A stretch of DNA of 64,000 nt, taken from Ancylostoma caninum (lineage: Eukaryota > Nematoda > Chromadorea > Rhabditida > Ancylostomatidae). Below the pieces are notes generated by a model. It saw only the letters and a program-made list of their open reading frames with translations. It searched no databases and was not told the origin of the DNA. Within the stretch, counting starts at the first letter, position 1. Each line of letters starts with the position of its first letter. The position numbers and the translations under genes are program-made. Location: NCBI GenBank assembly GCA_037903475.1, contig JBAJFG010000587.1, forward strand, positions 186,001 to 250,000, written 5' to 3'. Below are positions 46,872 to 58,470 of this stretch, piece by piece.

Positions 46872-48768
46872 AAACATAAGCCTACGACTCCAGGGGTGCT
46901 GACAAAGTTCCTCATTAAAAGAACTTAGCATGTCTGAACATGACCGAAATTGGACCGAAACCTGTAAATCAAGGTAAAAATCAAAATTTGCAACCTTTTC
47001 GTGCATAGCTCGATGCGCTGAGCACGGTGCTTTCGACTACAGTCGCTAGTTCTCGTCCACAGATATGTACACATACAAGTGCTAAGCCAGTCAACAGGTA
47101 GTACGACATACTTTGGTATGGATCGCAGTTCAGTGTAGTGTTTGTGACACTTCAAAATTAGTCGGATTTCAACACAAGCAGATCAGCTTGTTCCCATAGC
47201 GCCATTTATGTGAGATTTTACACACATAAAGGCAGCGTCCCACCTCAAAATCGTTGTTGAGATTCCGACATTAAGAATCTCCAGGAGCTGCTGATCACAA
47301 CGGTATATGTGATTCTATATAAGACCGCTGAAAAACCCCATTTCCGAGCCCCAATTTTTGAAGAACCTTTTGCGGAGCCGGGGGCGGAGCTAGGAAACTG
47401 CAGAAATACATAAATTTGAAAGGGCGGAGATTCCAGTGAGAGGAAGATAGTGCCAATCAGTCAAGAAGATATCTAGGACGTTAAACGCATCTATAGTCGA
47501 TTAAGATATATGCATCAGAGCTGTGCGTTAGAAAAATTTCAGATTTCGTTAATCCGTTGATTCGTTACGTTAGGCCAAAAATGGCCGTTACGCGTTGATG
47601 CGTTAATTCGTTAATCCGTTAATTCGTCAGAGGACGGATTTCTGAATATTTTAATAAGTTTCATCAACTGTAGCAGGCAGCCGAGATCCCTGACTGATAT
47701 TCAGAGCAAATAAGCTCTAGGTTCAACTAAAAGTTGAAAAAAGTGGATGCTAACATTGTTTACTTCTGGCTGTGGAAAACTGTATAGCAAGACGAAAAGA
47801 TTTTAAAATGATAGTTTCTCAGATTTAAAAATCATAGTTTCTCTTCAATGCATTCAAAAAAGCAAACATAAGAAATGGTCAGACGACTGAAAAAAGACAA
47901 TTGCTAGAAATTGCTTTGGTTAAGAGTTGGATTATTTTGCCTCACAATTTTCGTAATAAATCTTTGCCAAAAAGAAGGGCTGAGAACTTTTAAGATCTTA
48001 GACTTCATAAGAGAAAGTGAGAGACTCAAAAGACAATGTGCGTAGGCGCACCTTAGAATCCTAGTATATAAGTATGTTATGGTGCAAAAAGAGTAGTTTT
48101 TTTGCCCAAATTTCTGCATTCAAACTGGTTCCTAAATCTGACGCAACCAAGTCTACCGTTGAGAAGAGATGCTCTCACTCAGTTGCCGGTGCAGAAAGGT
48201 ATTTATATGCCAGCATCTTGATATGAAGGAATTTCATAGTGTCAATTTCGCTGCTCATGGCTTATGCGCAAGGTATCCGTCCACTTCCTTGAATAGTTGC
48301 AGGTTCAAAAAACCGCCATGGCATTGGTTCATTGAAAAGCTAAGATGATAAGATTTCAATGAAAGCAGATTGCGTTAAGTTAGGCCAAAAATGGCCGTTA
48401 TGCTTTATGCGTTAATTCGTTACGTTAGTAACGCACAGCCCTGATATGCAAATAAAATCTCACATGAGTAACATTCTCGGAACATGTTGAATGCTACAAG
48501 AATCTGCTTGTGTTGAAATCCGATGAATTTCCACGAATTTGTAGTACACCAAATTGCGATCCATCCTGAAGTATGTCATACTACCTGTTGATTGGCTTAG
48601 CGCGTGTATGTGTGTGCGTGTGGACTAGCCATTGTGGTTAGAAGCTGTTTACACCACCGTGCTCTGCGCATCGAGGTATGTACGAAAAGGTTACAAATTC
48701 AGATTTTTAGCACGACTTATCCTTTTAGTAACCGAAGTTTGTTTGCATCCATGGAGTCGTAGGCATAT
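46872..48768. mobile_element. Fold-back element, about 300-bp arms
   Basis: 46872-47196 matches 48497-48768 in inverse: GCCTACGACTCCA, TACA..TGCTAAGCCA.TCAACAGGTAGTA, GACATACTT..GATGGATCGCA and CGGATTTCAACACAAGCAGAT. A hAT-type element sits in the loop. The 166-codon frame at 46506-47006 (-) partly overlaps the arm and has no recognisable domain. Confidence 0.75.
47516..48443. mobile_element. hAT-type non-autonomous element
   Basis: The left end CAGAGCTGTGCGTTA and the inverted right end CAGGGCTGTGCGTTA differ at one base. The flanking octamers ATATGCAT (47508-47515) and ATATGCAA (48444-48451) form an 8-bp target duplication with one change. CAG..CTGTGC ends plus an 8-bp duplication define the hAT superfamily. 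Both ends carry subterminal CGTTAATTCGTTA repeats and GGCCAAAAATGGCCGTTA. No transposase is inside. Confidence 0.82.
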
Positions 48769-51504
48769 GTCCCACGCATATGGAACTGTATGTAGCAGCT
48801 AACACCTCAAATATGACCAGTTTTGTGGGGGAGCTTGATACACCATCACTCAAATTTCCTTCTCATCCACCCAAGTTGGACAATGCAGCAGTTCTCGATG
48901 GCCAGCTCTCACGATGCTCCTCTATTCAGAAAGTCTCGAAAAACTTCTCATGAATTTGCCCGGGCCGTTCATCTTCTCTCTTTTCATTCAGTCCTTGTTG
49001 GAGCAGTTTAAACCGCCACCAGTTGTTCTACTGTTGATTCGGTTTGACCTACTATCTCTCTTCGAAGACTACATAAAGAAATATGACCTTCGTCTTAGTG
49101 GTCTTCCAGTTGTACGTGATACATGCCTTCAGACATTTGATGATTTTCGCAACGATAGCCCGGAGGCAGCATTGTCCACTTCTTTCTAAGTTATTTGAGA
49201 CAGAACTCAAAAATATATGATGCTGCCAAAAATGCAAGTTGGGAATAAATGGCCACAATCCGGACCGTTCTGGGTATGGCACAGTGAAAATAAAATGGTG
49301 GCATAACTCGAACCGTTCGGATTTTGCTATTCATTTTCTACTTTGCATTTTTGCGAGGACAAAACTAGTTGGCCAGCGTCATATATGGTTTCTGTGTTAA
49401 CGCTGACTTGTTAACAGATCAAAACAAATAAAAGTATTGACTGGCATTGGAGGATTTAAGCAGATTCGCATTTGAAAAAAGAACCTCTGTGCGTCCTCAG
49501 ATTTTTAAACTCTAGCGAAGCATTGACGTCCTCTTACATAAGGAATACGAATTATTCACTCACTGAATGTGTAAAGAAGATTCCTGGACGACGCAGGTCC
49601 AATATTTCATGCTAAGCCGAACAATCATTGTGGCTAAGGATGGAATTACCCCCGCGATGAGTATAAAGTAAAGTCCTGCAACTGCGATCCAGAGAACTTT
49701 CATTTCATATTATCAAAGAAAAAGTAAGACAGGAACTTCGAACAGAATTTGAACAAGTTTTCACAATAAGATGTGGAGAAGTAGCTTGTTGTTATCTGTG
49801 CGTGATGTGTTGTGCAACTACATGCTGTTTAAAGGTATATAATCTGTGAAAAGAAGTTCCATTTCGCCTCCCGAATTTTTGAAGCACTGACGACGTGTTT
49901 TGGATTTGAGCCACACCGGACCAAAGCAGATTTGTGCTTTATGCTCAAAGAAAAAGCCACTGAAATGGTATATTTGAAGCGTTGATAACGAATATTAAGT
50001 CGTTTTCTCATGTGGAAGCCTTTCTGCGAGAACGCGGTATCCATACTTCGGAAACTTTACATAGCCACCTTCCTTAGAATTTGACCCAACTTTACCAAAA
50101 GGGTTATTCCACCCGTTGATTACAAATATGCAGTCAATTCTTCAGAAACACGGTTCCGAAGAGTTACGCGCACACAGTACTACTCGGATTATGGGGTATA
50201 CACAATGAGCCGACTCTGCTCAGTAAATTACCAAATATGCGTTAGGATGCAAACTGGATGTATAATCGTGTTCAGCATGCGAAATAACCACTGTCTACAA
50301 GACCTTAATGTATTACGGAGGGAAAGCTGTACTTACGGAATGGCTACAGCACCCCTGTAGAAACATGCTACGGCGTAATATAGTAGAAGACATATTTGTA
50401 TTGAGCATGTCAAATAACCCTACTATGATAAGTTTCACTTAAAGGCAGGGACCCATCTCACACTCGTGGTTGTGGTTTGGCACGCGGCAGGTTCTGCATC
50501 TCCTCGACACTCTGAATCCATACGATATAGATAATTTGCCATAAAACGGTGTTTAAACCCGTTTTGCGGGACAAGGTCCGTAACAGACTGCCAACCCGAG
50601 TTGACGTTTGATTGCCGAGACTCGTTGGAGAACGCTGCTGCCGTGGCAAGCAGCCAGCACAGCGATCTATTTTTTGAAGCGACCCACCTTCGGGCTCCAA
50701 AAATCTCCAAAGATGTAGCCAGCTTGAACTCTTCAAAAATGGAGCTTTCATCGCTTTTGAGCTTTTTGATGTACATAAGCGAGATGAACATGGCGAGAAG
50801 GTCTAGGACAAGTATATTCTTCCAACAGGCGGAATGAGGTGGCCCTGCCTTTAATCACGAGTGAAAATACATCTACAGTTTTTATAGTGTACCTATAGTA
50901 ATCTCACAAGACTGCGCCACAGTACTAAATCAATATAATATTCCTCAGTGAAGATTTTCACCAGAGAAAGCTAGTAGAAAGGGATACGACCCACCGGAGG
51001 ATCGCATTGTCGTCACTTCCCGAACGACTCATTGGTGAGTCGTACTGTTCGGTATGTGTTAAAGGCTATAGAATTCTGTTAAATGAACTATCGCCTCTTT
51101 TCAATTTTTTTGTTCCACCTTCTGATGTTTGAGAAAGTCTATGAGTCCTTTCTCTATCAATAGGGATGTTGTCTCCATTTCTCGTGCACTCAGCTGCAGG
51201 CATAAAAGCTCATTTTTGGACTTCAACGAGCTTCAACTGTAGATGACATGTAGATGAAAAACTGAACATTTGGCGTCCATTCTCATGCTGCAGAAGTGCC
51301 ACTCTGCTCTCTCATAGCATAAAGATGTTTGAACATCTATAGCTCTCAACCTGTAACGATTATTGGTGGAAGGAGCATAAGTTGAGATGCGGTCGTTTTC
51401 AGTTAATATCAAGCAGGATTCATAGTGCACAACCACAGCGCTCACCTCCATTCCGTGAAGTTGCACCAACAGTCACTTCTTTTTGATGTCCTATAGCTGC
51501 ATTT
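48769..51504. other. No secure gene; weak exon candidates
   Basis: A minus-strand ATG at 49702 opens a hydrophobic signal-like stretch (MKVLWIAVAGLYFILIAG) ending near a GTGAGTG donor at about 49565, but it lacks the TTTCAG and phase of the TIMP-like family. A 118-codon frame at 50435-50791 (-) and a Cys-containing frame at 51233-51469 (-) have no recognised domain. 49880-50020 has diluted similarity to the arm at 36130 (CCACACCGGACCA). Confidence 0.35.
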
Positions 51505-51620
51505 ATAGTGCATCGGAGTCCGATCCGGTGAGGTAACAACAGATACGTATTGATCCTCGTCGGAAGAGGATCGATACGTACCTTTCGTTATCCGATCGGA
51601 TCGGAATCCGATGCATTATA
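51505..51620. repeat. 116-bp palindromic element
   Basis: TATAGTGCATCGGAGTCCGATCC and the inverse of GGATCGGAATCCGATGCATTATA form the ends. Inside, GATACGTATTGATCCTC pairs with GAGGATCGATACGTA. The CGGA(N)TCCGA core is shared with the larger element at 52688-53139, so both belong to one MITE group. Confidence 0.78.
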
Positions 51621-52004
51621 ACTAATTATTATAACTATCGGCCATGGATTCGTGGCACAGCCGGGCTGTTCACTAAAAGAGTGACTGGAAACTGCCACGT
51701 TCCTCGGGTCAGCTGTAACGCTGTGTGCAATATGGGCCTCGGTTCCAATAAACTCGGCAGAAGATAAGAAGGCGATAACCCTAATCGTAATTTGAATCAA
51801 TCCAAAATCCACCTAGGTACGATCTAGCTAGTTGTTATCGCATCAGCAATACGGAGCCTACCATCGATCGTGCAAACACTGGAGAATCAGAGACTACGGT
51901 ATGCAAAGGAACCAAAGAATGATTTATGTGTTTCGACCTTGTCACACAAATCGTATTTTCAAAATTTTATTCCCACATGAATGCAAGAAATTGTCGCGGT
52001 TAGT
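51621..52004. other. 3' flank of the acidic-protein gene
   Basis: Nothing certain. A 74-codon minus-strand frame at 51588-51812 starts in the palindromic element and has no recognised domain. Confidence 0.4.
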
Positions 52005-53536
52005 TCACGCTTGCTCAACATTGTCTTCTTTTTCATCACCGCTGTCTTGTCCTTCCTTTTCACCAGTTTGTACTGTTTCCTCATCATCTCCGTCTTCCTT
52101 TTCCTTTTCACTTCCGTCCTTTTTTTCCTGATCAGTTCCTGCTTCTGTTTCCTCACCATTGCCTTCTTCTTCGCTTTCACCAGTTTGTACTGTTTCCTCA
52201 TCATCTCCGTCTTCCTTTTCCTTTTCACTTCCGTCCTTTTTTTCCTGATCAGTTCCTGCTTCTGTTTCCTCACCATTGCCTTCTCCCTTGTTTTCATCAG
52301 TTTGTACTGCTTCCTCATCATCTCCGTCTTCCTTTTCCTTTTCACTTCCGTCCTTTTTTTCCTCATCATTTCCTGCTTCTGTTTTCTCACCATTGTCTTC
52401 TTCTTTCTTATCACCAGTGTCTACTGTTTCCTTATCACCTCCTTCTACCTTTTCCTCTTCATTTCCTTCTTCCTTCTCATCATCTTCTTTCACGTTTTTA
52501 TCATCATTCTTTTCCTCGCATTTCTCCGGGTACCACATGAGATGCATCAAAAGGTCATGCTCGTCTGGCGTGAGGTCATACGACAGCATTAATAAGTCGC
52601 AGCTATCGAAGGAGAACTCGCCATTCTTTCCCAATTTGCCTGTAATTACGAACGAATTGACGAATATTTATGAATGGCTAAATTTATAATACGTCGGACC
52701 CCGATTCGCATCGGAGGTGGACTGCGACAGTCGTATACGAAATCGGAACGACGTGTCGAGTCAGTGCTTATGGTCCGAAGATGCACGATTTCGATTTCGC
52801 ATTGCATGTTTCGAATATTATTTAAAAGTTCAGGTTAATTCAACGTTTTCTCTGCAGATCGGGCAATTTCAAGATAGATGAGACGAAAAGCGCAGCAAAA
52901 GTGCCGAACTGGAGCAAAAATTTGAGAACGGCACGATGTGTTTGGGCCGAATGATCAGTGTTTGACGTTGGATCGCAGCCACTGGTGGCGCTGATCGGCG
53001 TCGGGCTCCGGCAGATAGGCACACAAAACGTTGCGATCAGATTAAAAATGGTCATACCATAGCAAACCAAAGCGTCGGATTTCGGCGAAGTTGGACACGC
53101 ACCTTCTGTTCTCCAATCAGATCGGACTCCGACGTATTACGAAAACAGCTAATAGCGGACTCATAGTCCTACCGGTAAAAAAATAGTCCATGTTTTCTGA
53201 AAGGCCAGGCACACCGCAGGCGTCCTCGCTATTCGGCGTGGTGAGAAGACCTTCGCCAACGAGTGGACCCTAAAACAATGACAACACTAAGCAATAATCG
53301 CGCACACCTCGAAAGAGCAACAAATAAGAACGTGTCGTAGTCCAGAAAAGTATAAGCTACGCACCTTCCAAGTAAACGTGGGCCATATCGTGTAATTCCA
53401 TTCTTGTTCCTTTTTTCCATATTCGAAATTTATCGACACCACTCTTGCCAGAAGCGCTAGAGAAACTCTGATAACTGTGCGCTAGGGACGCAGCTCGAAC
53501 AGCGTAATGCGTACAGAGTAGAAACTCCATCATCAT
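52005..53536 (-). CDS. Unknown 268-residue protein with acidic repeat tail
   Basis: Exon 1 (53536-53365) starts at the first of three consecutive ATGs; an in-frame stop lies 11 codons upstream. It reads MMMEFLLCTHYAVRAASLAH, then VDKFRIWKKGTRMELHDMAH and VYLEG, up to a GTGCGT donor. Exon 2 (52639-52005) follows an ATTACAG acceptor in matching phase: KLGKNGEFSFDSCDLLMLSY, DLTPDEHDLLMHLMWYPEKC, then about 150 residues dominated by Glu, Asp and Lys. Three copies of a 39-residue unit (NGEETEAGTDQEKKDGSEKE...) make up the tail. The N-terminus is Arg/Ser-rich without acids, which would suit mitochondrial import. The family was not recognised. The intron contains a MITE. No transposon hallmarks, so probably a host gene. 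Confidence 0.68.
52040..52400 (-). repeat. 117-bp coding tandem repeat
   Basis: Three units of 117 bp encode the 39-residue acidic repeat. Two are almost identical and the third (upstream in the gene) has more changes, for example NDEEKKDG instead of TDQEKKDG. The frame is kept in all, as expected under protein-level constraint. The opposite strand is an open Phe/Leu/Ser-rich frame that is not a gene. Confidence 0.85.
52688..53139. repeat. MITE in the intron of the acidic-protein gene
   Basis: The left end TAATACGTCGGACCCCGAT and the inverted right end TAATACGTCGGAGTCCGAT match at all but two positions. The 452-bp interior has no transposase; the 76-codon minus frame at 52840-53070 lies entirely within it and is an artefact. 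The element lies wholly between donor 53364 and acceptor 52640. Confidence 0.78.
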
Positions 53537-55080
53537 CTCCTCCCACTTGCTGCCATCCTCCCTTCAATTCCTGCGATCGTTCAGGAAACGGTGATAGAGA
53601 GACGAAAGCTTAAGCAGCAACGGAGGGGAGGATAGCGAGAGCTGAGAGACGCTGCTAGAGTTCAAATCAATCTATTACGCTGTCCGGGCCGCGCTGCCTG
53701 CGCACATTTATCGAAGAAAGCTTCTTGAACACATTCCGGTATTCTCCTAAGCACTCAGTCTTGCATTAGTACAGGGAGTTTCGTAGGCACCCAGAAAACA
53801 GTGGTACACAGTTCCACGTAACGTTTTGGAAAAAACCAGGAGCGCCAATCAAATCAGCGTGCCCAAAAACCCTTGTTTCCGTTGTTTCACCCGAAGTTAT
53901 GAAAAAATAGGTAGATACAGCGCTTCCCCCTCCTAGGAACCGTTTCATAAGTTTGGACGCACCTTAAGAAAGCATTATTTCCACAAAAGGAACTTCTTTG
54001 CAATTTAAAGCAGATGGGTCTCCGCGATTCCCAAGCAACTCAGAAAACATGGGTTGGTATAGATTCACCCATCCCTTCCAGCAAATTGCTATCAAAACGG
54101 CTCTTAGTACAGGCAATAGCATCATTTAGGGTTGGTGTGCCGCAAGATGTCCGTTTCCGAAGATGAATGTCATCTGGTAGGATGCTCCAGAGATATTTCA
54201 TGTTGTCAGTATTAGTAAACAGATAATACTGTCAGTCAGCTCTTCTCAAAATACTCATTTGTTAAGCTTCTAGTTTAGGTCACGCTGGTTTTTCGATGTA
54301 AAGTGAGGCCCCTCCCTCTGTGTGCTGCAAGAAAATGTAAGAATAGAAGAAAAGAAGAAGAAAAATTGCTCTTGTGATTCGAGAAATTCGATTATGCAGA
54401 AATGAAAATAATATCGAGGATGTCGTTATGGGAGGAAACATCTCTAACGCCGCAGCGCCTCCCTCCAAAGGTGCTCGTTTTGAGAGAGTCTGGCTCTCGT
54501 TGCATGTCATACTAGTGGCGTGCATTCATTATAATACAGTACAAATGAGGCTTTTCTCATCCTGTATAATTATTTGAACATAGCACGGGCTTGCAAAAGA
54601 TCCAAAACAACCAACTCGTTTTTTCGACATGGCGATCACCACGTTTCTTTTGTTAAAACAAAGCTGTGAAGCTTTTTGGAACGGGACAACCCCAAGTATG
54701 AGACAAAGTCAAGAATGTGCGATGGTGTGCAGCGTTAAATGTTTTTTAACTCCTGCACTGCATGAAACTGCATGGAACCGACGCAACGGCACAGACACCA
54801 TTAACGCACATCATGTGCTTCGGGTTCAGGCAGGGTATGCGACGCCGTCTTTGATGTAGGATTCAACATATTATACATATTTGCTGGTGGATGGTGGTAA
54901 CACAGAACATCTGCCACCTATACCACATTTGGCTCGGGTCTACGTCACAGCGTTGCTCTGTTTCGGGTGAAAAACCAGTGCTATGAGCTGTGCAATAATT
55001 TGGGGAATTTCGCTTTATGAACTCAAATCTAGATGATAAAAAAGAGAAGCGGCCCGTAGCATCAATAGTCCGTTTGTGAA
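53537..55080. other. 5' flank and empty region
   Basis: Upstream region of the minus-strand gene, including a GATCGCAG possible acceptor near 53575. Further out only short frames occur (54280-54525 minus, 54629-54859 plus) with no recognised domain or splice support. Confidence 0.4.
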
Positions 55081-55136
55081 GGCTATGTTCTCTAAAACGC
55101 CAGGTGCTCGAAGGTTCCTAGTAATTCTGAGCGAAG

Positions 55137-56010
55137 ATGATAGCACGGAAAATGTTTCACAAGTTGGTCAGAAATTTGGTCATCGCAAAGGCAACAGGGA
55201 AGAGCAGGTTGAACCAGACCTTGTGCAAAGCGCGCAAGACATTACGGAGGATTGAGTCAACAATGTCTCGTCACTTGAAGAAAATCGGTAAGAAGGGGAA
55301 GGTGAGTAGATGGATTTTGCGTGAGTTGAGCGAACGTCAACGTCCACACTGGCAAGTCTGCAGATATTCGATCTTCAGATGACCTAGCAAGTCGTTTCAT
55401 GGAAGAATTGTTATTTTTGATAGAGAATGGGTCAGGTACGACAACAGGAGGAGGTTATCCCAAAGTCCGGGCTCCTGCCCCCTACCTAAAAAATGTCCGA
55501 ACCATCACTATCTTCTTCAAAAAAAAGTTTGACATTCATGGTTAGCAACATGACTCATCTGCAACGAATTTTGTTCCTAATGAATGCGCCATAATAGCTC
55601 TATAGTATTTTCTTTTCCCTACAGTAATCATGGGGAAACTCTCAAGAGCAACGCCGACACAGGCGGAAATATGTGGTCTGATCCTGCTGTGAGATAACGC
55701 ACACCAGTGTCAACCTTATAAAGAACTGGCCATTCGTGCTCCGAAGTGCTAGCCTGACCTATATTACTCCTTATACCTGCCTCTAACAGACTATCCCCAT
55801 TTCGACATTCTAGGCCTTACCTCCTCTGTAAAACTTTCAATGAACAGACCCTACTGGAAAACGACGTGTGCCACTATTTCAGTTGTAGACCCGTCAAATT
55901 TTTAGCTTCTGGAAGAATCTTTTCTGTGCCATATTGGCAACATCACGCAGATGCCAATGCTTTTTGTTTTGAACAGAACTGCTGATTTTGAGTCTAGTTA
56001 TGGCGTTTTG
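55137..56010 (+). pseudogene. Mariner transposase pseudogene
   Basis: The sequence starts with RKTLRRIESTMSRHLKKIGK, then RWILRELSERQRPHWQVC, which matches the mariner HTH region and linker (ST.SRHLK.IGK..K...W...EL.E.Q...R..VC). After a stop comes REWVRYDNRRR (first Asp block, GDEKW..YDNRRR, with the Asp lost), then LL*DNAHQC (the DNARPH block with a stop) and YYSLYLPLTDYPHFDILG (the YSPDL..TDYHFF block). It therefore spans most of a mariner transposase with stops and frameshifts throughout. The terminal repeats were not located. It is not closely related to the remnant at 6574. Confidence 0.8.
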
Positions 56011-56642
56011 AAAAATTAAGTGCAACTGCCTCGGAGCTTTTTACGCATCTAATAGTTCTTATCAAAATATTGAGCCCACTTTTTCTTCTAAGGATAAGAT
56101 TTACTTGCGTTTCCTCATAGACTGCGTCTATACTTATGAAACGGCACATTTAATGGTGATGTGCCGAATCTATCCCGTATTTTCCATAACCACTAGTGAA
56201 ACAACGCAATCTCAGGTTTTCTGGCATGCCGAATAGATTGACTTTTGTAACTTTTCATGAACCTGTGATAAACTGTGATGAATTGGGTACATGAACCTGT
56301 GATGAACTGGGTTTATGAAACACACTGTATTGTTTGTGTTTAGACCACTGTCACATGTGGTGTTTGTCATAAGTGACGCAGAACAATCGTACCCACCGCC
56401 AAATCGTCTAGATTCATTAGATTCTTAATACTGTGGCTGTATTAAAAAAATTGAGAACGAATCATAAAAACGATGATGCCCAGATTGTTGCTTTACTCCC
56501 AAAAAGCTACAGCTCTTTGAGCCGCTGCATTCGCAGCAATGTTGGTTATGCTGCGCAACGACTGTGGACCAGCAACAGCAGCGACGCTGTGAGTGTCAAC
56601 TGATATGCAGTCTTTGAACGTACTACACACAGGATTGATCTA

Positions 56643-56834
56643 CCATTTTCTGCACCACAAAATAAGGCTCAGGTGGGTTGTCTAACGTTGCTGGTATTGA
56701 TGTGGCGCAAACATTTCGAAACTATTATGAAAAGCACAAAGAAATGCGGTGGAACACATAAGAAAGCATCAGTGCCGGCATCGCACTACGAGCACACAGA
56801 CTAGCTGGGCGGTATTTTGTGGTGCAGAAAATGG
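56643..56834. repeat. 192-bp element with perfect 22-bp inverted ends
   Basis: CCATTTTCTGCACCACAAAATA at 56643-56664 is exactly repeated in inverse at 56813-56834. It lies 76 bp downstream of the donor of the TIMP first exon, that is, in its intron. No coding content. Confidence 0.82.
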
Positions 56835-56909
56835 AAGACAGGCACCATAACTTGATCCCATGGAAAACAGCAGGATCCAGCACCATAAAGCGGATGACAC
56901 AAAGCTTAC

Positions 56910-57015
56910 CGAAATCTGACTTGCAAAAAGCTTCCCTCAATGTGTCGAATGGTTTGCAAGAGCATACTGCATGCGCAGCTGTGAGGCATGAAATAAAAAC
57001 TATCAGCGAAAACAT
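56910..57015 (-). CDS. First exon of a TIMP (metalloproteinase inhibitor) gene
   Basis: It encodes 35 residues: signal peptide MFSLIVFISCLTAAHA, then VCSCKPFDTLREAFCKSDF, ending in phase 1 at GTAAGC. CxCxP...EAFC.SDF is the N-terminal signature of TIMPs; in the family the first Cys, once exposed by signal cleavage, binds the metalloprotease zinc and the CxC pair forms disulphides. The remaining Val before Cys depends on the cleavage site. TTTCAG lies 32 nt before the ATG. The expected second exon was not found down to the mariner remnant at 56.0 kb, and a 192-bp element sits in the intron, so the gene is either long or broken. It is the most canonical member in the window. Confidence 0.72.
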
Positions 57016-57165
57016 GGGTTCAATTGGGCTTTGGCACCCCGCTAGACCTGAAATAGATCTAAATCCATTATAGAGATTAAATAGCAACAAATGCCACCAT
57101 ACAAGCTTGACGCAAGCGTTCCGAAGTAAGCTGCATCGTTACCTTACTTCAGCTGAAGGCAGTGG

Positions 57166-57639
57166 CAGTGTCCAAGCTAAGGACGAAATTGAAGTATTGG
57201 GTATCAGAAGATTCACGGGGTGACGCTGATTATAATGCCATAGGTATCTCAGCTCAATAGTGCAGAAAACCCCCTTTTTGAAGCCTCTATTTTTGGAGGA
57301 AACGGGCACCCCGCCGCACCTACATCTCGTACACGAAGTTGCGCAGCGATTGATCGATCCCTCCACTGCAGCTCCACGCCGGGGTAAAGTTGCAGATGTG
57401 CGGTCGAATGCAAGGGCCGCATGCCGGCATGGAGTTGCAGCGGAGATATCGGTCGATCGCGGCGCAACTCCGTGTAAAAGATGCCGCTGCGCCGTGGTGC
57501 CCGTTTCCTCCAAAAATAGAGGCTTCAAAAAGTTGTTTTCTACACTATTGAGCTGAGATGCCTACGCCGTTGTAAGTAGCGTCACCCCATGCATCTTCTG
57601 ATTCCCAATACTCCAAATTAGTCCTGAGCTGGGACACTG
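57166..57639. mobile_element. 474-bp palindromic element upstream of the TIMP exon
   Basis: CAGTGTCCAAGCTAAGGAC and the inverse of GTCCTGAGCTGGGACACTG form the ends. The arms continue almost to the centre (GAAGCCTCTATTTTTGGAGG and CGTTTCCTCC.. in mirror, then CGATCGAC blocks). CAGTG ends are hAT-like but no 8-bp duplication is visible. It starts 150 bp upstream of the TIMP ATG. Confidence 0.82.
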
Positions 57640-58189
57640 CTTTCAAGATTTGGCAATAAATATGCATGTAGCTGTTGTTTGCGAGATGGGCGTTTATTGT
57701 TTCGATGACTATCAATTTCGTGCGCTGCACTGCAAGCGCCGCTGCTGCATGAGTGACGAACAGTCGAAATGTATGTACAACGTGAATCTCGTCCTCGCCG
57801 CAGGTACATATGGTGCCCTATGTGAATTGACAGCTGGAGGAGAGAGGAAGAAAGTGGGATCAACCCATCTCCGAAAGATGAGATCCGACCCAGAACAAAA
57901 TGACGATGAAGTGTTTCTGGGTCAGATTTAAGAACTGGTGAAGACAGGCTCTGCCGCCCTAGAAGGAGGGAGCAGGAATGGTTGATAATCAGGTGACATG
58001 CAACCTTTATAAATTACCCGCAGAACCAATGAATAATTTCATCGAGATTCCAAAACAATACCTAATTAAATATTATCCTTTATATGTTCAGTTGAAACAG
58101 ATGAGCAAAAGTTCCTCGCTTTCAATTTATTACATAGGAGCAGCGCACAATAGCGCGGTGAGACCACAGAGGTCCGTGGTGCAGTGGTG
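57640..58189. other. No gene recognised
   Basis: A 93-codon plus-strand frame (57650-57931) contains Cys residues (CKRRCCMSDEQ) but overlaps no supported exon signals and begins next to the palindromic element. Left unassigned. Confidence 0.4.
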
Positions 58190-58470
58190 TTCTCTTCTCT
58201 GCGGTTTGGTGGCTATACATTTGACGAAAGAATTTGTTCGGCAACACATTTTTCGGGATGAAATTTAGCATGGCAATACATTTTCTAGGAGAATGGGTCA
58301 AGATTCTGATTGGCAGTACAAAAGGGGGTAGAATCAGTTCTCTATACATTTTACGGGAGTTTGGCATTGAAAAAAATCTGTTGGCGATATGGCATTGAAA
58401 AAAAATCTGTTGGCGATACATTTTACGGGTGTTTCCAAATACAAAAGGCGAGTGGATGCGCTAGCGAAAT
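58190..58470 (+). repeat. TTGGCGATACATTTTACGGG repeat, second locus
   Basis: Units with GGCAATACATTTTCTAGGAG, CTATACATTTTACGGGAG and GTTGGCGATACATTTTACGG, plus a direct duplication of GGCATTGAAAAAAATCTGTT. Related to 18930-19460. Confidence 0.65.

Noticed and set aside
46506..47006. 166-codon minus-strand frame
   Set aside because: It overlaps a palindrome arm and a hairpin, has no domain, and its composition is not distinctive.
49565..49702. Signal-peptide exon
   Set aside because: A hydrophobic start and a donor are present, but there is no TTTCAG upstream, the phase differs from the family, and no second exon was found.
51981..52592. Plus-strand Phe/Leu/Ser-rich 203-codon frame resembling a membrane protein
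   Set aside because: It is the antisense of the acidic repeat exon; the minus strand has the splice-supported gene.
52840..53070. Minus-strand frame with a hydrophobic, Cys-containing start
   Set aside because: It lies entirely within the intronic MITE.
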